Positions 54,240 through 64,000 of a DNA stretch of 64,000 nt are shown piece after piece. A program made the translations under genes and the position numbers. Origin of the DNA: Strix aluco (lineage: Eukaryota > Chordata > Aves > Strigiformes > Strigidae); contig NC_133970.1 in assembly GCF_031877795.1 (NCBI RefSeq), positions 48,056,828-48,120,827 of the forward strand, in the 5' to 3' direction. Every line of letters starts with the position of its first letter. The first letter of the stretch is position 1. Below the pieces are notes generated by a model that saw only the letters and a program-made list of their open reading frames with translations, was not told the DNA's origin and ran no database searches.

Positions 54240-55257
54240 TGTCCTGGTTTGAGCCCAGAGGGCAACTGAGCACCACAACGCTACTCATTCACCCCTTCCC
54301 CTTCAGGAATGGGAAGGAGAAAATAAAGCAAAAGGCTCAGGAATTGAGATAAGGACAGGGAGGAGTGACTCACCCATTATGGATCATGGGTAAAAGACAG
54401 ATTCAAGGGAAGGAAAAGAAATTTAATTCAAACACTAACAACAGCAATGCTTCACAGACAGAGTAGGACAGTGAGAAGCATTACCACATCTTAAAAACAC
54501 CTTCCCCCTACCCCTCCCTTCTTCCTGGGCTCAGCTTTGCTCCGGATTTCTCTACCTCCCCCCCCCCCCCCCCCCAGCAGTGCGGGGGAGGGGGGCAGGG
54601 AATGGGGGGGTCAGTCCCGCTGCTCCTTCCTCCTCAGGGGAAGGATTCCTAGCATTCTTCCCCTGCTCCTGCCACAAGGTTTCTCTCACAGGAGACAGTT
54701 CTCCATGAACTTTCTCTGACATGAGTCCTTCCCACAGGCTGCATCCCTTCCTGAGCTGCTCCAGTGTGAATCCTTCCCACATGTTGCAGTCCTCCCAGCA
54801 CCAAACTACAACAGCAGGGGCTTCTTCCTACAGAGTCCTGGCCTTCTTTGGGCACAGCCCCCTGCTCCGGCATGGGGTTCTCCACAGGCTGCAGGTGGGC
54901 ATCTGCTCCACCGTGGATCTTCATGGGCTGCAGGGGCACGGCCTGCCCTCTCACCACAGGCTGCAGGAGGGTCTCTGCTCCGGCACACCTCCCTGCCTTC
55001 CTCCTCCTCCTTTCTTCCACTGACCTCAGCACTTGCAGAGGTGTCTCCCTCACAACTCCCACTCCTCCTCCCAGGTTCCCCTTCTTAAATATGTTATCAC
55101 AGAGGCGTGGCCACCATCGCTAATTGGCTTGACTTTGGCTCGGGGACAGGTATGACTTGGGAGCCGGGGGAGCTTTGAGAAACTTCTCACAGGGGCACCG
55201 CTGTAGCCCTCTCCCCCGCTATTAAAAAACCCCCACCACACACACAAACCCAGCACA
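54240..55257 (-). mobile_element. Solo LTR, about 1018 bp, GC-rich, minus orientation
   Basis: In plus-strand view it starts TGTCCTGGTTTGAGCCCAG and ends AACCCAGCACA; flanks GAAAC (54235-54239) and GAAAT (55258-55262) differ by one base. On the minus strand an ATATTTAAGAAGGGG motif near 55082-55097 may be the TATA region and ATTAAA lies near 54424. It contains an 18-C run (54558-54575) and diverged tandem repeats around CAGGCTGCAGG. The 137-codon minus-strand frame is a by-product of these repeats. Confidence 0.8.
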
Positions 55258-58200
55258 GAAATGCAGCTTATTTCCTTGCGTTACCTTCTCCTTCAGTCAT
55301 CAGCGTTCTGTGGTATGGAGCATGATATTAAACACTTGAAAAGTCTTTTTGGTTCTACCCAATGTGTAGTAATTCCTAGTTTACAGAATAAGGCTTATCC
55401 TGTCATTCCTCTACAAGACAGGTTTCAAATGTTGTGTCCCCCTGCTCCCTGTCCCCCCCATTTCCTAGAATAGATGTTTATTTCTGCTTCCCATTATCTC
55501 AACAAAGCAGCTGAAGAGAAGAGCAGGTAAGAGAGATGGAGATGAAGAGGAAGAATGGGGTGAGGAAGACAAGGTGTCTCATGTTTCATGCAGAATAGAG
55601 CTGGGATGAGGCTATGGTATCAACAACACTTAGACTTGAGGAGGAGAAACTGAACTCTGCCCGGTCAGTTTTTATTTCCCTGAAAAAGGCACTTTTAGGA
55701 TTTGCATCTTTATGAGTTTGTTTTCCCCCTTGATCCTGGGTAGCTGAGGCTTTCCCTTATATAAGTAAAGGCTAGCATTAGAAAAACCTGATGCCAGGAA
55801 GCTGGGATTGTGAATGAGTTTTCTTAATGTGACTGATACAGATTACAGCTTGACTGAAATCCATTTTGCCTATTGCTGATGATTTCCTCTTAAGGATAAG
55901 CTTTTATATCATTTCCCTGTCACTTATATAGCAAAGTCTACTGAGATAGATGGGTATCCATCAGTAGCTTTAGTTCAAGTCTGAAACTAATATATTTACA
56001 TCAGTGCAGTATTGCAGTTGAGCAGGCGTAAATGGGAAAGTATTGCGAATAGTGAAGCCATCTTGGGATATGGACTTAACTTTTCAGAAAGGATTGCTGT
56101 AAAATGTGTATGGGGAGATTGCAGATAGACTGATAAACTTAGTTTTTTTGCAAGGTTATTATTGCTTCATATTAAGCAATAAGGCTTCTTATACTTCAAA
56201 AATCTGTGTTGTTTTCTTTGTTGGCTGGTTGAATCCAGTCAGATAATTTCTTAACTTCCAGAAATTGCCAGTAGTTTTCCTGTTGATTACAAACTTTACT
56301 GTCATCTTTGCCACAAGAGGCTTGATAGATTGATACCTCCATCACATGGGGAAAATGCAAACTGCATGATCTTTGCACGCAATTTAGAGACTTTAGATGC
56401 ATTATATCAAGTACAACTCAAACACTATATATAAAATGCTGTTGGTTATAGTTTGTGAAAATGTGATTGTTCTTCAAAGTTCATACAAAACAAAAAAGAG
56501 TTGAACTCCAAAAGCAACATTAGAAGGTTGTCGTATGTAAATGAACACATGAAGCTATCTTCTAAAATATAATCTATGATCAACAGATCTGGAGCTTTTG
56601 GAAATTTTTGGCAGTTTATTCAAACTTTGTTTATAAGGGATTATTTTTTACTTAAATAATGAGATTCATTATGATAATTTGTTAACTGCTTAGATCTTTT
56701 GATAATTTCTTGTGGTTTTCTATTTTTTTCTCTCTCCAAGTTTGTCAAGGAAATAATTCACTTCCCAGGTCTGAAATTGAGAGGGAAATCCCTTTTCATT
56801 TGACTTCTATACAGTTTGGAAATACATATCTGTTGCTTACTTGAGTTTGAATTTTAAGCAGTGGATTTTGAACAGCACCTTGAGCTCTGCTGAGGCATTG
56901 TCAGTAGAACTTGGGTGTCATTTTTTGTGATTGTCTTGGGAGGGGGGGAAGGAAATAATTTTCTTCAATGTATTTTCCAAAGTGGTTAAACCTATTACTG
57001 TGACTTCCTTTTTTTCTTTTTTAACTCGCTTTGACCAGTGGAGTACTTAAATGTTAATATAGCTTGTTTAGACATTAATGGATAATAACTGTTGAAATAA
57101 ACTTGGGGCTTTCATTTTCAAACATGCACTATTACTGCTATACTGGTTTTGTCCTGAATGTTACTCAGTCTGGAGAGGGAGCAAGCTTCAGGCAAACTTG
57201 ATACTTTTGGTGCAGTAAAGTTGATACTACCTGGAATCACTAAGCTTACTTTGCTCACATAGTACATTTCCACATTTATGTGCATTTATGCATTTGTAGG
57301 TATTATGGCCCTGGGAAGTGTTGGATCTCTTGTACATGTACAGTACAATGGACATATGTGCACAGTGTGTGCTGGAGGGAAGGGGATTTTGCTTCATCTG
57401 CATCAAAGGTTGGCTGTGTGGCAGGGAGGTACTGGGTAACACAGCTCTCTGCTGTCACTCCCTGGGATATATGTGGCATGTACAACAGTAAGGCTAAGCA
57501 CTGCTTTTGCAGAATGAAAATTTATTCTTGAATTTTTAAGGTGTAACAGCAAAAGAAATGTTATAATGTTAAAATAGTAAAGCCGGAAGTGATAGGGAAG
57601 ACAGCTGCTGTAAGACACAATCTTTTTTTGTTTAATCCCCTTTAGGTATGAGTTCTAGTCAGGATGTGTTTTGATTTCTGAATGCTATTCTCAACATAAG
57701 ATTTTAGTTTATAAAGTACTTCCTACTGGTATATTAAAGATTTACTATAAAATTTCTACAATGCCTACTTTATAAGCTGATAATTTGAAGTATATTTGTG
57801 AATCTGTACACTTTTGACTCTAGGTTTTACTTGTATTTCATAACTAGTTGCATTTGCCTTATTAAGTTATAATGACAAGGCTAATAAACTGAGCCTTTTT
57901 GGGTACAGCTGCCTCTGGTGGAAATAACTCCTTGCTTTCTATGCAATGCACATGTGTAGTCTCTAACCACCCAAATTAAGATCACAGGCTTCTTTTCTAC
58001 CTTCCAAACTGTGATCTCATATCCTTTGTTGCCTTTTTTATTTTTCCTCTACTGCCACGCGTCACTTGTGCTCTATTCTGCTGCCAAACCAAAATAAACA
58101 CTTGGGTTTTTTACTTGGTGTCACAAGCATGGTCCTCAGCACTGTTTCAGTGTCCTGGAGTGGAAGATGTAGCTTCTGCTAGCATGGGAGATGATGACCA

Positions 58201-58302
58201 AACTCTGAACATATGCATACTTGAGAACTGCTGTATTGTCTGCCATTCATAGTTCTTTTAAAAATTGATTGCATATACCATACTGCTTGTGCTCCTTTAC
58301 AG
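55258..58302 (+). other. End of GPBP1 intron 2, nothing recognised
   Basis: About 3 kb AT-rich sequence with short frames only and no mobile element recognised; it ends in the acceptor at 58301-58302. Confidence 0.55.
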
Positions 58303-58426
58303 TCATCACTGAACTTTGAGAAACATTCTGAAAATTTTTCATGGACAGAGAATCATTATGAAGCAAATCGCAGAAGAGACATCTCTTCAGATGGGTTTGA
58401 TCCTAACATTGGATGGCCTAATGGAG
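58303..58426 (+). CDS. GPBP1: GPBP1 second coding exon
   Basis: Acceptor CTCCTTTACAG, donor GAG/GTATAA. It reads SSLNFEKHSENFSWTENHYE and continues through NRRR and SSDGFD to GWPNG, matching the vasculin N-terminal region. Length 124 nt, ending in phase 1. Several positions differ from the bird and mammal proteins as I recall them, including a Trp where the family has Arg in the final GRPNGG stretch and an Asp after the RRR. Confidence 0.92.
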
Positions 58427-58879
58427 GTATAATTTAGTTTTCATGGAACATTTTAAATATGTTTACATTGTTGCTTTGTAGAACTTTGGCTAGAAAAAAG
58501 TCTGATGATAATAGCTGTCATATGCCAAATGCTGTATTCTGTAGTAGAATAGAGGTAATGGAAAGATTAATTGGTTTAAGTAGTGTGGTTCCAAGTGTAT
58601 TTTTCTCTTAAGAAGGTGGTCAAGTTAATTCCCTAGCCAACGACATATAAATGGGCAGATGGAAAAGGGGTTTGACTTCTTAATGTTGGACTATTATCTT
58701 TCTTTGGCACTGTTTTGTGAGATTCTTCCTTGCTGCTTATGTGAATGAAAACTGTTTATTATGCTATCACATCCCAGAGTATGGAGCTGCTTGCTTAATT
58801 CCTCTACCAATTTTGCAAAAGTAGAATGTTCTTTCAAAACTGTTAGTAATTACATTTCTTTAAAATTTAAAAATCTAAG

Positions 58880-59103
58880 GGCATTTTGGGAGAAAAGAGA
58901 AGAATGGTTGGCGTTCACAAAGCAGAAATGGTACAGAAAATATAAACCATCGTGGGGGATACCATGGCGGAGGCTTCCGTGCTCGTATCAGCACTTTTCA
59001 CTGTGGAAAAGGCCAAGGACTGCATGAAAACAATGTATCTGATAATGAAACTGGGAAAAAGGAAGACAAGGAAGTACCCAAACAGTTTGAGGCTGAGGAT
59101 TTT
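58880..59103 (+). CDS. GPBP1: GPBP1 third coding exon
   Basis: It follows an unusually weak acceptor (AAAATCTAAG, A-rich with few pyrimidines) and ends before GTAAGT. It encodes HFGRKEKNGWRS, RNGTENINHRGGYHGG, then HENNVSDNETGKKEDK and QFEAEDF: the basic, Gly/Arg-rich and acidic segment of vasculin. 224 nt, frame kept. The segment after GGYHGG (GFRARISTFHCGK) differs from the Ser/Arg-rich stretch I expect there. Confidence 0.9.
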
Positions 59104-59771
59104 GTAAGTTATTTGTAATTATAATAAACAAGGTTTCATTGTTTCTGCAAGTGCTATTTTGTCCATTACAAGCTACTTTATGAGATTTCACCAGTTACAG
59201 ATCATTATATAAGGGATCACCCTTCGGTGTTAGTCATTTGTCTACTAAGTTGTTTCTTTTTTTATATCCAGTTTTTATCATTATGTTTTTATTATTGTCA
59301 CTTAAGTGTTTAAGCGAAACTATAATTGGGTTCTAAGTTTATTTCATAATACCTTGCCACAGTTTACTGTGGCATGTGTATGTATTCAATTCTACACAAG
59401 TACCTTACTGGAAATCTGAAGTACTAACAAAATGATCGTTCTGCCACTGGCTGTTTGAGGTCCTATGCTTCAACCTAAAATTGTAGGATGCAAGGGGAAG
59501 GGTGGGATTCCTCTTTGAAAAACTGTGTTTTGCCTTCTCTGGACGTTTCATATGGTATTGACTGCTGCTTGAGATGTTTTCTTCGAGAAGAAGAAACAAG
59601 TGAGTGTTGATCTATTTGGGTTGCATGGGGAAGTGTCTAGTCTGTCTCCATTTAAAAATCTTTGACAGCAGAGGTCATACTTCTGATATTGTTGTGATTC
59701 TTTATTTCACTGGTCCCACAGTTCAAGACTTATTAATTATTATTTTTAATAATGATAAATTTTCCTTTCAG

Positions 59772-59838
59772 CCATCTTTGAATCCTGAATATGAAAGAAC
59801 ACCAAACCAGAATAAGTCTTCAGCTGCAGGTGTGTGGG
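59772..59838 (+). CDS. GPBP1: GPBP1 fourth coding exon
   Basis: Acceptor TTTCCTTTCAG, donor G/GTGAGT. It encodes PSLNPEYERTPNQNKSSAAG and VW, completing the conserved EDFPSLNPEYE motif with the previous exon. 67 nt, ends in phase 1. Confidence 0.92.
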
Positions 59839-60232
59839 GTGAGTATTTTTGATGTTTCTAAATATAAAAATGTAACAGAAGTTATTTGAAACATGGGAAT
59901 TTTTTTGGAATATTACAAGGGTATAGATTGAAATTGAGGAAACTTTAATCTTATTACAATCTTTTTGTTAGAGAGGTGACACTTCTATTTGGATATCAAT
60001 CTGTTGGTCCGTAGATGCAGCCACAACTAGGATTCTTTCCAGGAACAAGTATACATCTTTTTTAAAGATGTCAAGAATTTATCTCACAAGAGGAAATGCG
60101 ATGAAGATGGGTCATCTAAACTAGTGATGTGATTGCTAGCTGACGACTGTAAAAGAATTCTCCTGACTGATTAGAGCTGATGGAAGATCTTGGAGAGGAA
60201 CCTAGGAGGGCTGGGAAGAGCAGGTTAGTTTG

Positions 60233-60728
60233 CAGAGAATCACAAAATTATTTAGGTTGGAAAAGACCCTTAAGATGATCAAGTCCAACTGTAAACCTAA
60301 CACTACCAAGTCTACATGTCTACACATCTTCTAAATACCTCCAGGGATGGTGACTCAACCACTTCCCTGGGCAGCCTGTTCCGATGCTTGACAACCCTTT
60401 CAGTGAAGATATTACTCCTAATATCCAATCTAAACCTCCCCTGGTGCAACTTGAGGTCGTTTTCTCTTGTCCTATCACTTGGTACTTGGGAAAAGAGACT
60501 GACACCCACCTCACTCCAACCTCCTTTCAGGGAGTTGTAGAGGGCAATGAGGTCTCCCCTCAGCCTCCTTTTCTCCAGACTAAACCCCAGTTCCCTCAGC
60601 CGCTCCTTACAGGGCTTGTTCTCTAGACCCTTCACCAGCTTTGTTGCCCTTCTTTGGACATGCTCCAGCACCTCAATGTCTTTCTTGTAGTGAGGGGCCC
60701 AAAGCTGAACCCAGTCATCGAGGTGCAA
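60233..60728 (-). mobile_element. CR1 LINE 3' end, minus strand
   Basis: The minus-strand frame 60728-60312 is the C-terminal end of CR1 ORF2 ([20 protein letters not shown], and [13 protein letters not shown]), followed by the short 3' untranslated tail ending GTGATTCTCTGC, the octamer-type CR1 terminus. Truncated at its 5' end, as is usual for CR1. In the intron between coding exons 4 and 5. The frame is open, so the copy is not very old. Confidence 0.93.
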
Positions 60729-62611
60729 TTCAAGATTTAAGGTCTTTTCCTGGAAGCAAATGTCTTAAGCTGTTGGTTGTATTTATGAATTACTTGTAAG
60801 AAAGCTAGTCCTGAGAGTGGGCCTTTAACTGAACTGTAATCTGGGTTTGTTTTCCCATCTCCACCTGATAAATTTGGCTACTGCTGTACAGTTCTGTGGG
60901 TTTTAAAACCTGTGCAGTCTAAAGCTGCCACCTTCTTAGAGTGAAGAATTTGCTACTTAAAGTAATAAACTTACTCAAATTAAGAACCTTTTTCTTTGAG
61001 GAAATGACAGTTTAAGTTGTAGCTTTTATGTTTAATTAAACTTGTTAATACTGAGGTCTGAAACTTGTTGCTCATTTTAAATGGTGCTTTAATTTGCTGA
61101 TTCTTTTTCTCATAATTTCCCAGTATTTTGCATTGTTAGGTAACAATAGGTGTAGGCCAACTCCTCAATATAGATATGTAATCGCTAAGAACTTTTGCAG
61201 GAGCCTAAACAATTGGACTGCTTTCCATTTTTGTGTATTTAGCAGCTTTCACGTGAAAATCAGGAAATATAGTTATCTTTCAATAAAATAGTAAGAATAG
61301 CTAAATTTTTTTCCTAACCCAAGTTGTGGAAAATTATATAGCAACGTGAGTGTTTTACAACCTTTGCAGCACTCTGGCTGTGGCTGCTGCATGATGTGGC
61401 TCAATTTGATCTGAAGGAGGGCAAGTTTTCCAGGCTTTCTAGATATCACTCTTCACAAGCAAAGGAAGGAACAGATCTGTAAGCTACAGTGCAATGGCTT
61501 GTTGCAGCTTACAGCTTGGTATCTTTATTATAGCTCTTCTATTGCAATCCTTGTTTTGTAATTGAAAACCTGAAATTAAGGCTATTGTTATTCCCTATTA
61601 AAGGAAACTTAATATTCAGGACAAGAGGAATGTTACCATCCCCTTATTTAATGACTGTTAAAAATGTATACTTCTGTTAGATTCCATTTGTGTATATGGT
61701 ATCCACCTTGTGAAATGGGATGGGAGGATGTGAGTATTATGAAAAGTCTTTTCATGAAATTTAATGAGCGCTAAGTATGCAGTTATCACAAATGTTTTGT
61801 AACATCTACCTGCTAAACAAAGCTAAAATCACTTATGCTTTTAAGATAGGTTTTTAAAATGTAGGATATGGTGACTCTGCCTGTGAAGTAGAAATGCTTG
61901 CAGAGAGAGGAGATAATCTTGGAAAAGGTTGTTAATGCAGCATTGGAATGCATGTGCAAAAAAAATTAAGGTGTTTTTTTCACTTTTGGAAAACTTTAGA
62001 ATTGTTTTTAATAGGTGTTCTTTCAAACTGTTAAATCTCAGTTACTGAGTATGATAGCTGACTATGTCTCAAATTAGTGCTCTCTTGAACTTGGAAATGG
62101 TGTAAGCTTCAGATGTTCTATTATGCCCATCTGAGGCATAGAGATAGAGAAACCAGTCATTACCATGGTCTACAGTAGTATGCATCTCTTCTGCCATGTT
62201 TATAGAGCCTCGGTGTGGAACATTTGGCTTTAAAATGAGTTGTTAAAAAAGAGATGAGTAATTATTCTTTAGTAACCTTAAAGGGAAATATGAAAACCAT
62301 AATCTCTTTTGAAAATTAGCTAACTATTAACAACTACTAGTATTTGGATTTTAGATTTGCAAACAAGAACTGTATATCCTTCTTTGACTGAAGGATATCT
62401 TTATTTTCTAAAAGTAAAATTCCTGCATTGCCAAGTGAAATATTTTATAAAAGGTGGTTGTGGAAAATGGGCCAGAACTTGTGTTTACCCAGGTTTGTAC
62501 AGTGTGTTATTTGTGGAACTAATACTGGACCAAGTTCCTGATTTATGCCTTTGCTCTGGGCCATATGGCTATCCAGTACCCTATGAACTAGAAACTTAAG
62601 AATGTATGCAC
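60729..62611 (+). other. GPBP1 intron, nothing recognised
   Basis: About 1.9 kb AT-rich intron sequence without recognised elements. Confidence 0.5.
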
Positions 62612-62615
62612 ATGC

Positions 62616-62649
<34 letters not shown>
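62612..62649. repeat. TA/CA microsatellite
   Basis: Alternating AT then AC repeat, ending 15 bp before the acceptor AG of coding exon 5 (62665-62666). Confidence 0.9.
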
Positions 62650-62666
62650 TCATTTTTTTTCCCCAG

Positions 62667-62851
62667 AGTACCCTTTGAATCCTAAATCTAGATCTCCAAG
62701 AATGCTGGTCATTAAAAAGGGCAGTACAAAAGAACTGCAGATATCTGGATTCCCTGTAGTAGGAAGTCTTCATTCACAGCCAGTAAAGAATGGAACTGGC
62801 ACGAGTGTTTATAAAGGATTAGTCCCTAAACCTGCTACTCCACCCATAAAG
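62667..62851 (+). CDS. GPBP1: GPBP1 fifth coding exon
   Basis: Acceptor TTTTTTTTCCCCAG, donor AAG/GTGAGT. It encodes EYPLNPKSRSPRMLVIKKGS, then ELQISGFPVVGS, SQPVKNGTG and VYKGLVPKPATPP, the most conserved part of the vasculin family in this window. 185 nt, phase 0 at the end. A TA/CA microsatellite ends 15 bp before the pyrimidine tract. Confidence 0.94.
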
Positions 62852-63649
62852 GTGAGTCTTGGATACTGGTGGCGTGAACAACATGTTAAAAAAAATCATG
62901 CTCTAATTCTGAATGTGCTTATTTCACCCCTGAGAGTACTGTTCCTAGAGTAATCTTGCTAAGTGCAGAATACCCCAAAAGTGAACGGAAATACTTTTTC
63001 TCAGTTTTCTTTTAAAACTATATTGTAATTGGATCTCTCTTTGTTTCTCATTTACCTTTTTGAGAAGTGCAAGAGCTGTCCAAGGGAGAGTGAAAAGGAT
63101 GTTTTTAACTTACAGAATAGCAATGCCTTTTGTATATATGTTTTTAACAGAAATATAGATACCTAGTGGAGAGCTATAGTTGGCATAAAAGTACCTCCAG
63201 AATTTATCCCAATTATTGATATAGATGTGCTTAGTGTCGTTCTGGCCTCTCTCCATATGCAGCTTTCCGTGTTCATCTTTTGATTTTGTTTCAGGAATTT
63301 TTCCATGCTTCTGAGAGCATCTGATGGAGCTGTTCTTAACTCTCTTAACATACTACATTAAAAACACTACTTTCAGCTGTTGAAGACTCATGTTTTGATT
63401 CTTAATGCCACAAATATGAGGGTCTTAATTGTTTGTAAATTTAACTATATAAAAAGTGTTAAACAGTATTTGTGAGAGAGGATGAATTGCTCATAAACAG
63501 TCTCTTTTCCACAATAAAACAGGTATTTGCTCTAATACTCTAATCATTGTATTTATGATTTGCATTTGCTTAATCATTTTTCTAAATATTCCTGAAAATG
63601 ATCCTATTGTAGGTAATGACTCTAAATTTTTGTTTAAATTTTTGTTTAG

Positions 63650-63790
63650 CTTACACAGTGGAAAAGTCAAGCAAAAGAAAATAAACTTGTGAATCCATTT
63701 TCTCATGAATCTGCATATGGTATTGGCAATTTCAGTCCTTTCAAATCAACTGCCAAGGCATTTACTGTTTCACAGAATTCAGTGAAAGAG
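63650..63790 (+). CDS. GPBP1: GPBP1 sixth coding exon
   Basis: Acceptor TTTTTGTTTAG, donor GAG/GTAAAG. It encodes LTQWKSQAKENK, PFSHESAYGIGNFSPFKSTA and ends QNSVKE. 141 nt, phase 0. With the earlier exons it brings the total to 268 codons without a stop. The remaining C-terminal half, including the vasculin C-terminal domain, lies to the right of the window. Confidence 0.93.
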
Positions 63791-64000
63791 GTAAAGCAAT
63801 GTCTGTAGTTTTTATCAAATCTATCAAATTTCAAATTTGTTTGGTTGGATAACTGGATCAGTAAGTTTTATGCAGATCTGTATTAAATAAATTTATTTTT
63901 GTGGAAGTTAGTGTGGGAGAGAGAAATATGAAAGGTACATCACTGGCCTTTAAGTACTGCAATATTTGCTTTGTAAGTTTGATTTGGAGTAAAAACAGTG

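Noticed and set aside
54649-55062. 137-codon minus-strand frame
   Set aside because: Produced by diverged tandem repeats within a GC-rich solo LTR; no domain.
62606-62953. 115-codon frame starting in the microsatellite
   Set aside because: The useful part is GPBP1 coding exon 5; the frame merely runs through the intron on both sides.

Overview
The window is vertebrate nuclear DNA, almost certainly from a bird and probably a songbird: it carries CR1 LINEs, several endogenous retrovirus (ERV) families with LTRs of the kind common in passerines, and the first coding exons of the conserved vertebrate gene GPBP1 (vasculin, GC-rich promoter binding protein 1) on the + strand. No bacterial-style genes, operons, tRNA or rRNA genes were seen.

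Layout. 1-16.8 kb, upstream of the gene, is an almost unbroken pile of ERV material: a decayed betaretrovirus-like element (1-2462) fused to the leader, primer-binding site and LTR of an unrelated class I ERV; a 3' env/LTR remnant (4683-5960); a second, nearly full-length betaretrovirus-like provirus (6102-12357) with gag, dUTPase-protease, RT, RNase H and integrase pieces; an LTR with another LTR nested inside it; a class II ERV 5' end (13.6-15.66 kb); and a solo LTR with a 4-bp target-site duplication. 17.6-18.8 kb is a CpG island with a CRE and a YY1-like site, taken as the GPBP1 promoter and non-coding first exon. Intron 1 (18.6-43.3 kb) holds 7 kb of quiet DNA, then one CR1 copy cut three times by LTR/ERV insertions (26.97-34.75 kb, including a plus-strand class I ERV), then solo LTRs at 36.8 and 39.6 kb.

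Six coding exons (43351-43413, 58303-58426, 58880-59103, 59772-59838, 62667-62851, 63650-63790) give 268 uninterrupted codons with intact GT-AG junctions; the C-terminus lies beyond the window. The 14.9-kb second intron holds a young ERVL/ERV-S-like provirus (44035-48621), a class I ERV (48.6-53.5 kb) that itself received two solo LTRs in its protease, and another solo LTR (54240-55257). A CR1 tail lies in a later intron.

The heavy, layered ERV load combined with amino-acid changes in an otherwise conserved gene suggests the W-linked copy (gametolog) of a Z-linked avian gene; this is inference. The most unusual element is the ERV-S-like provirus: tRNA-Ser primer site overlapping the gag start codon, one 904-codon gag-pro-pol frame despite in-frame losses in RT, and LTRs with eight tandem hairpins whose stems change in a compensating way.
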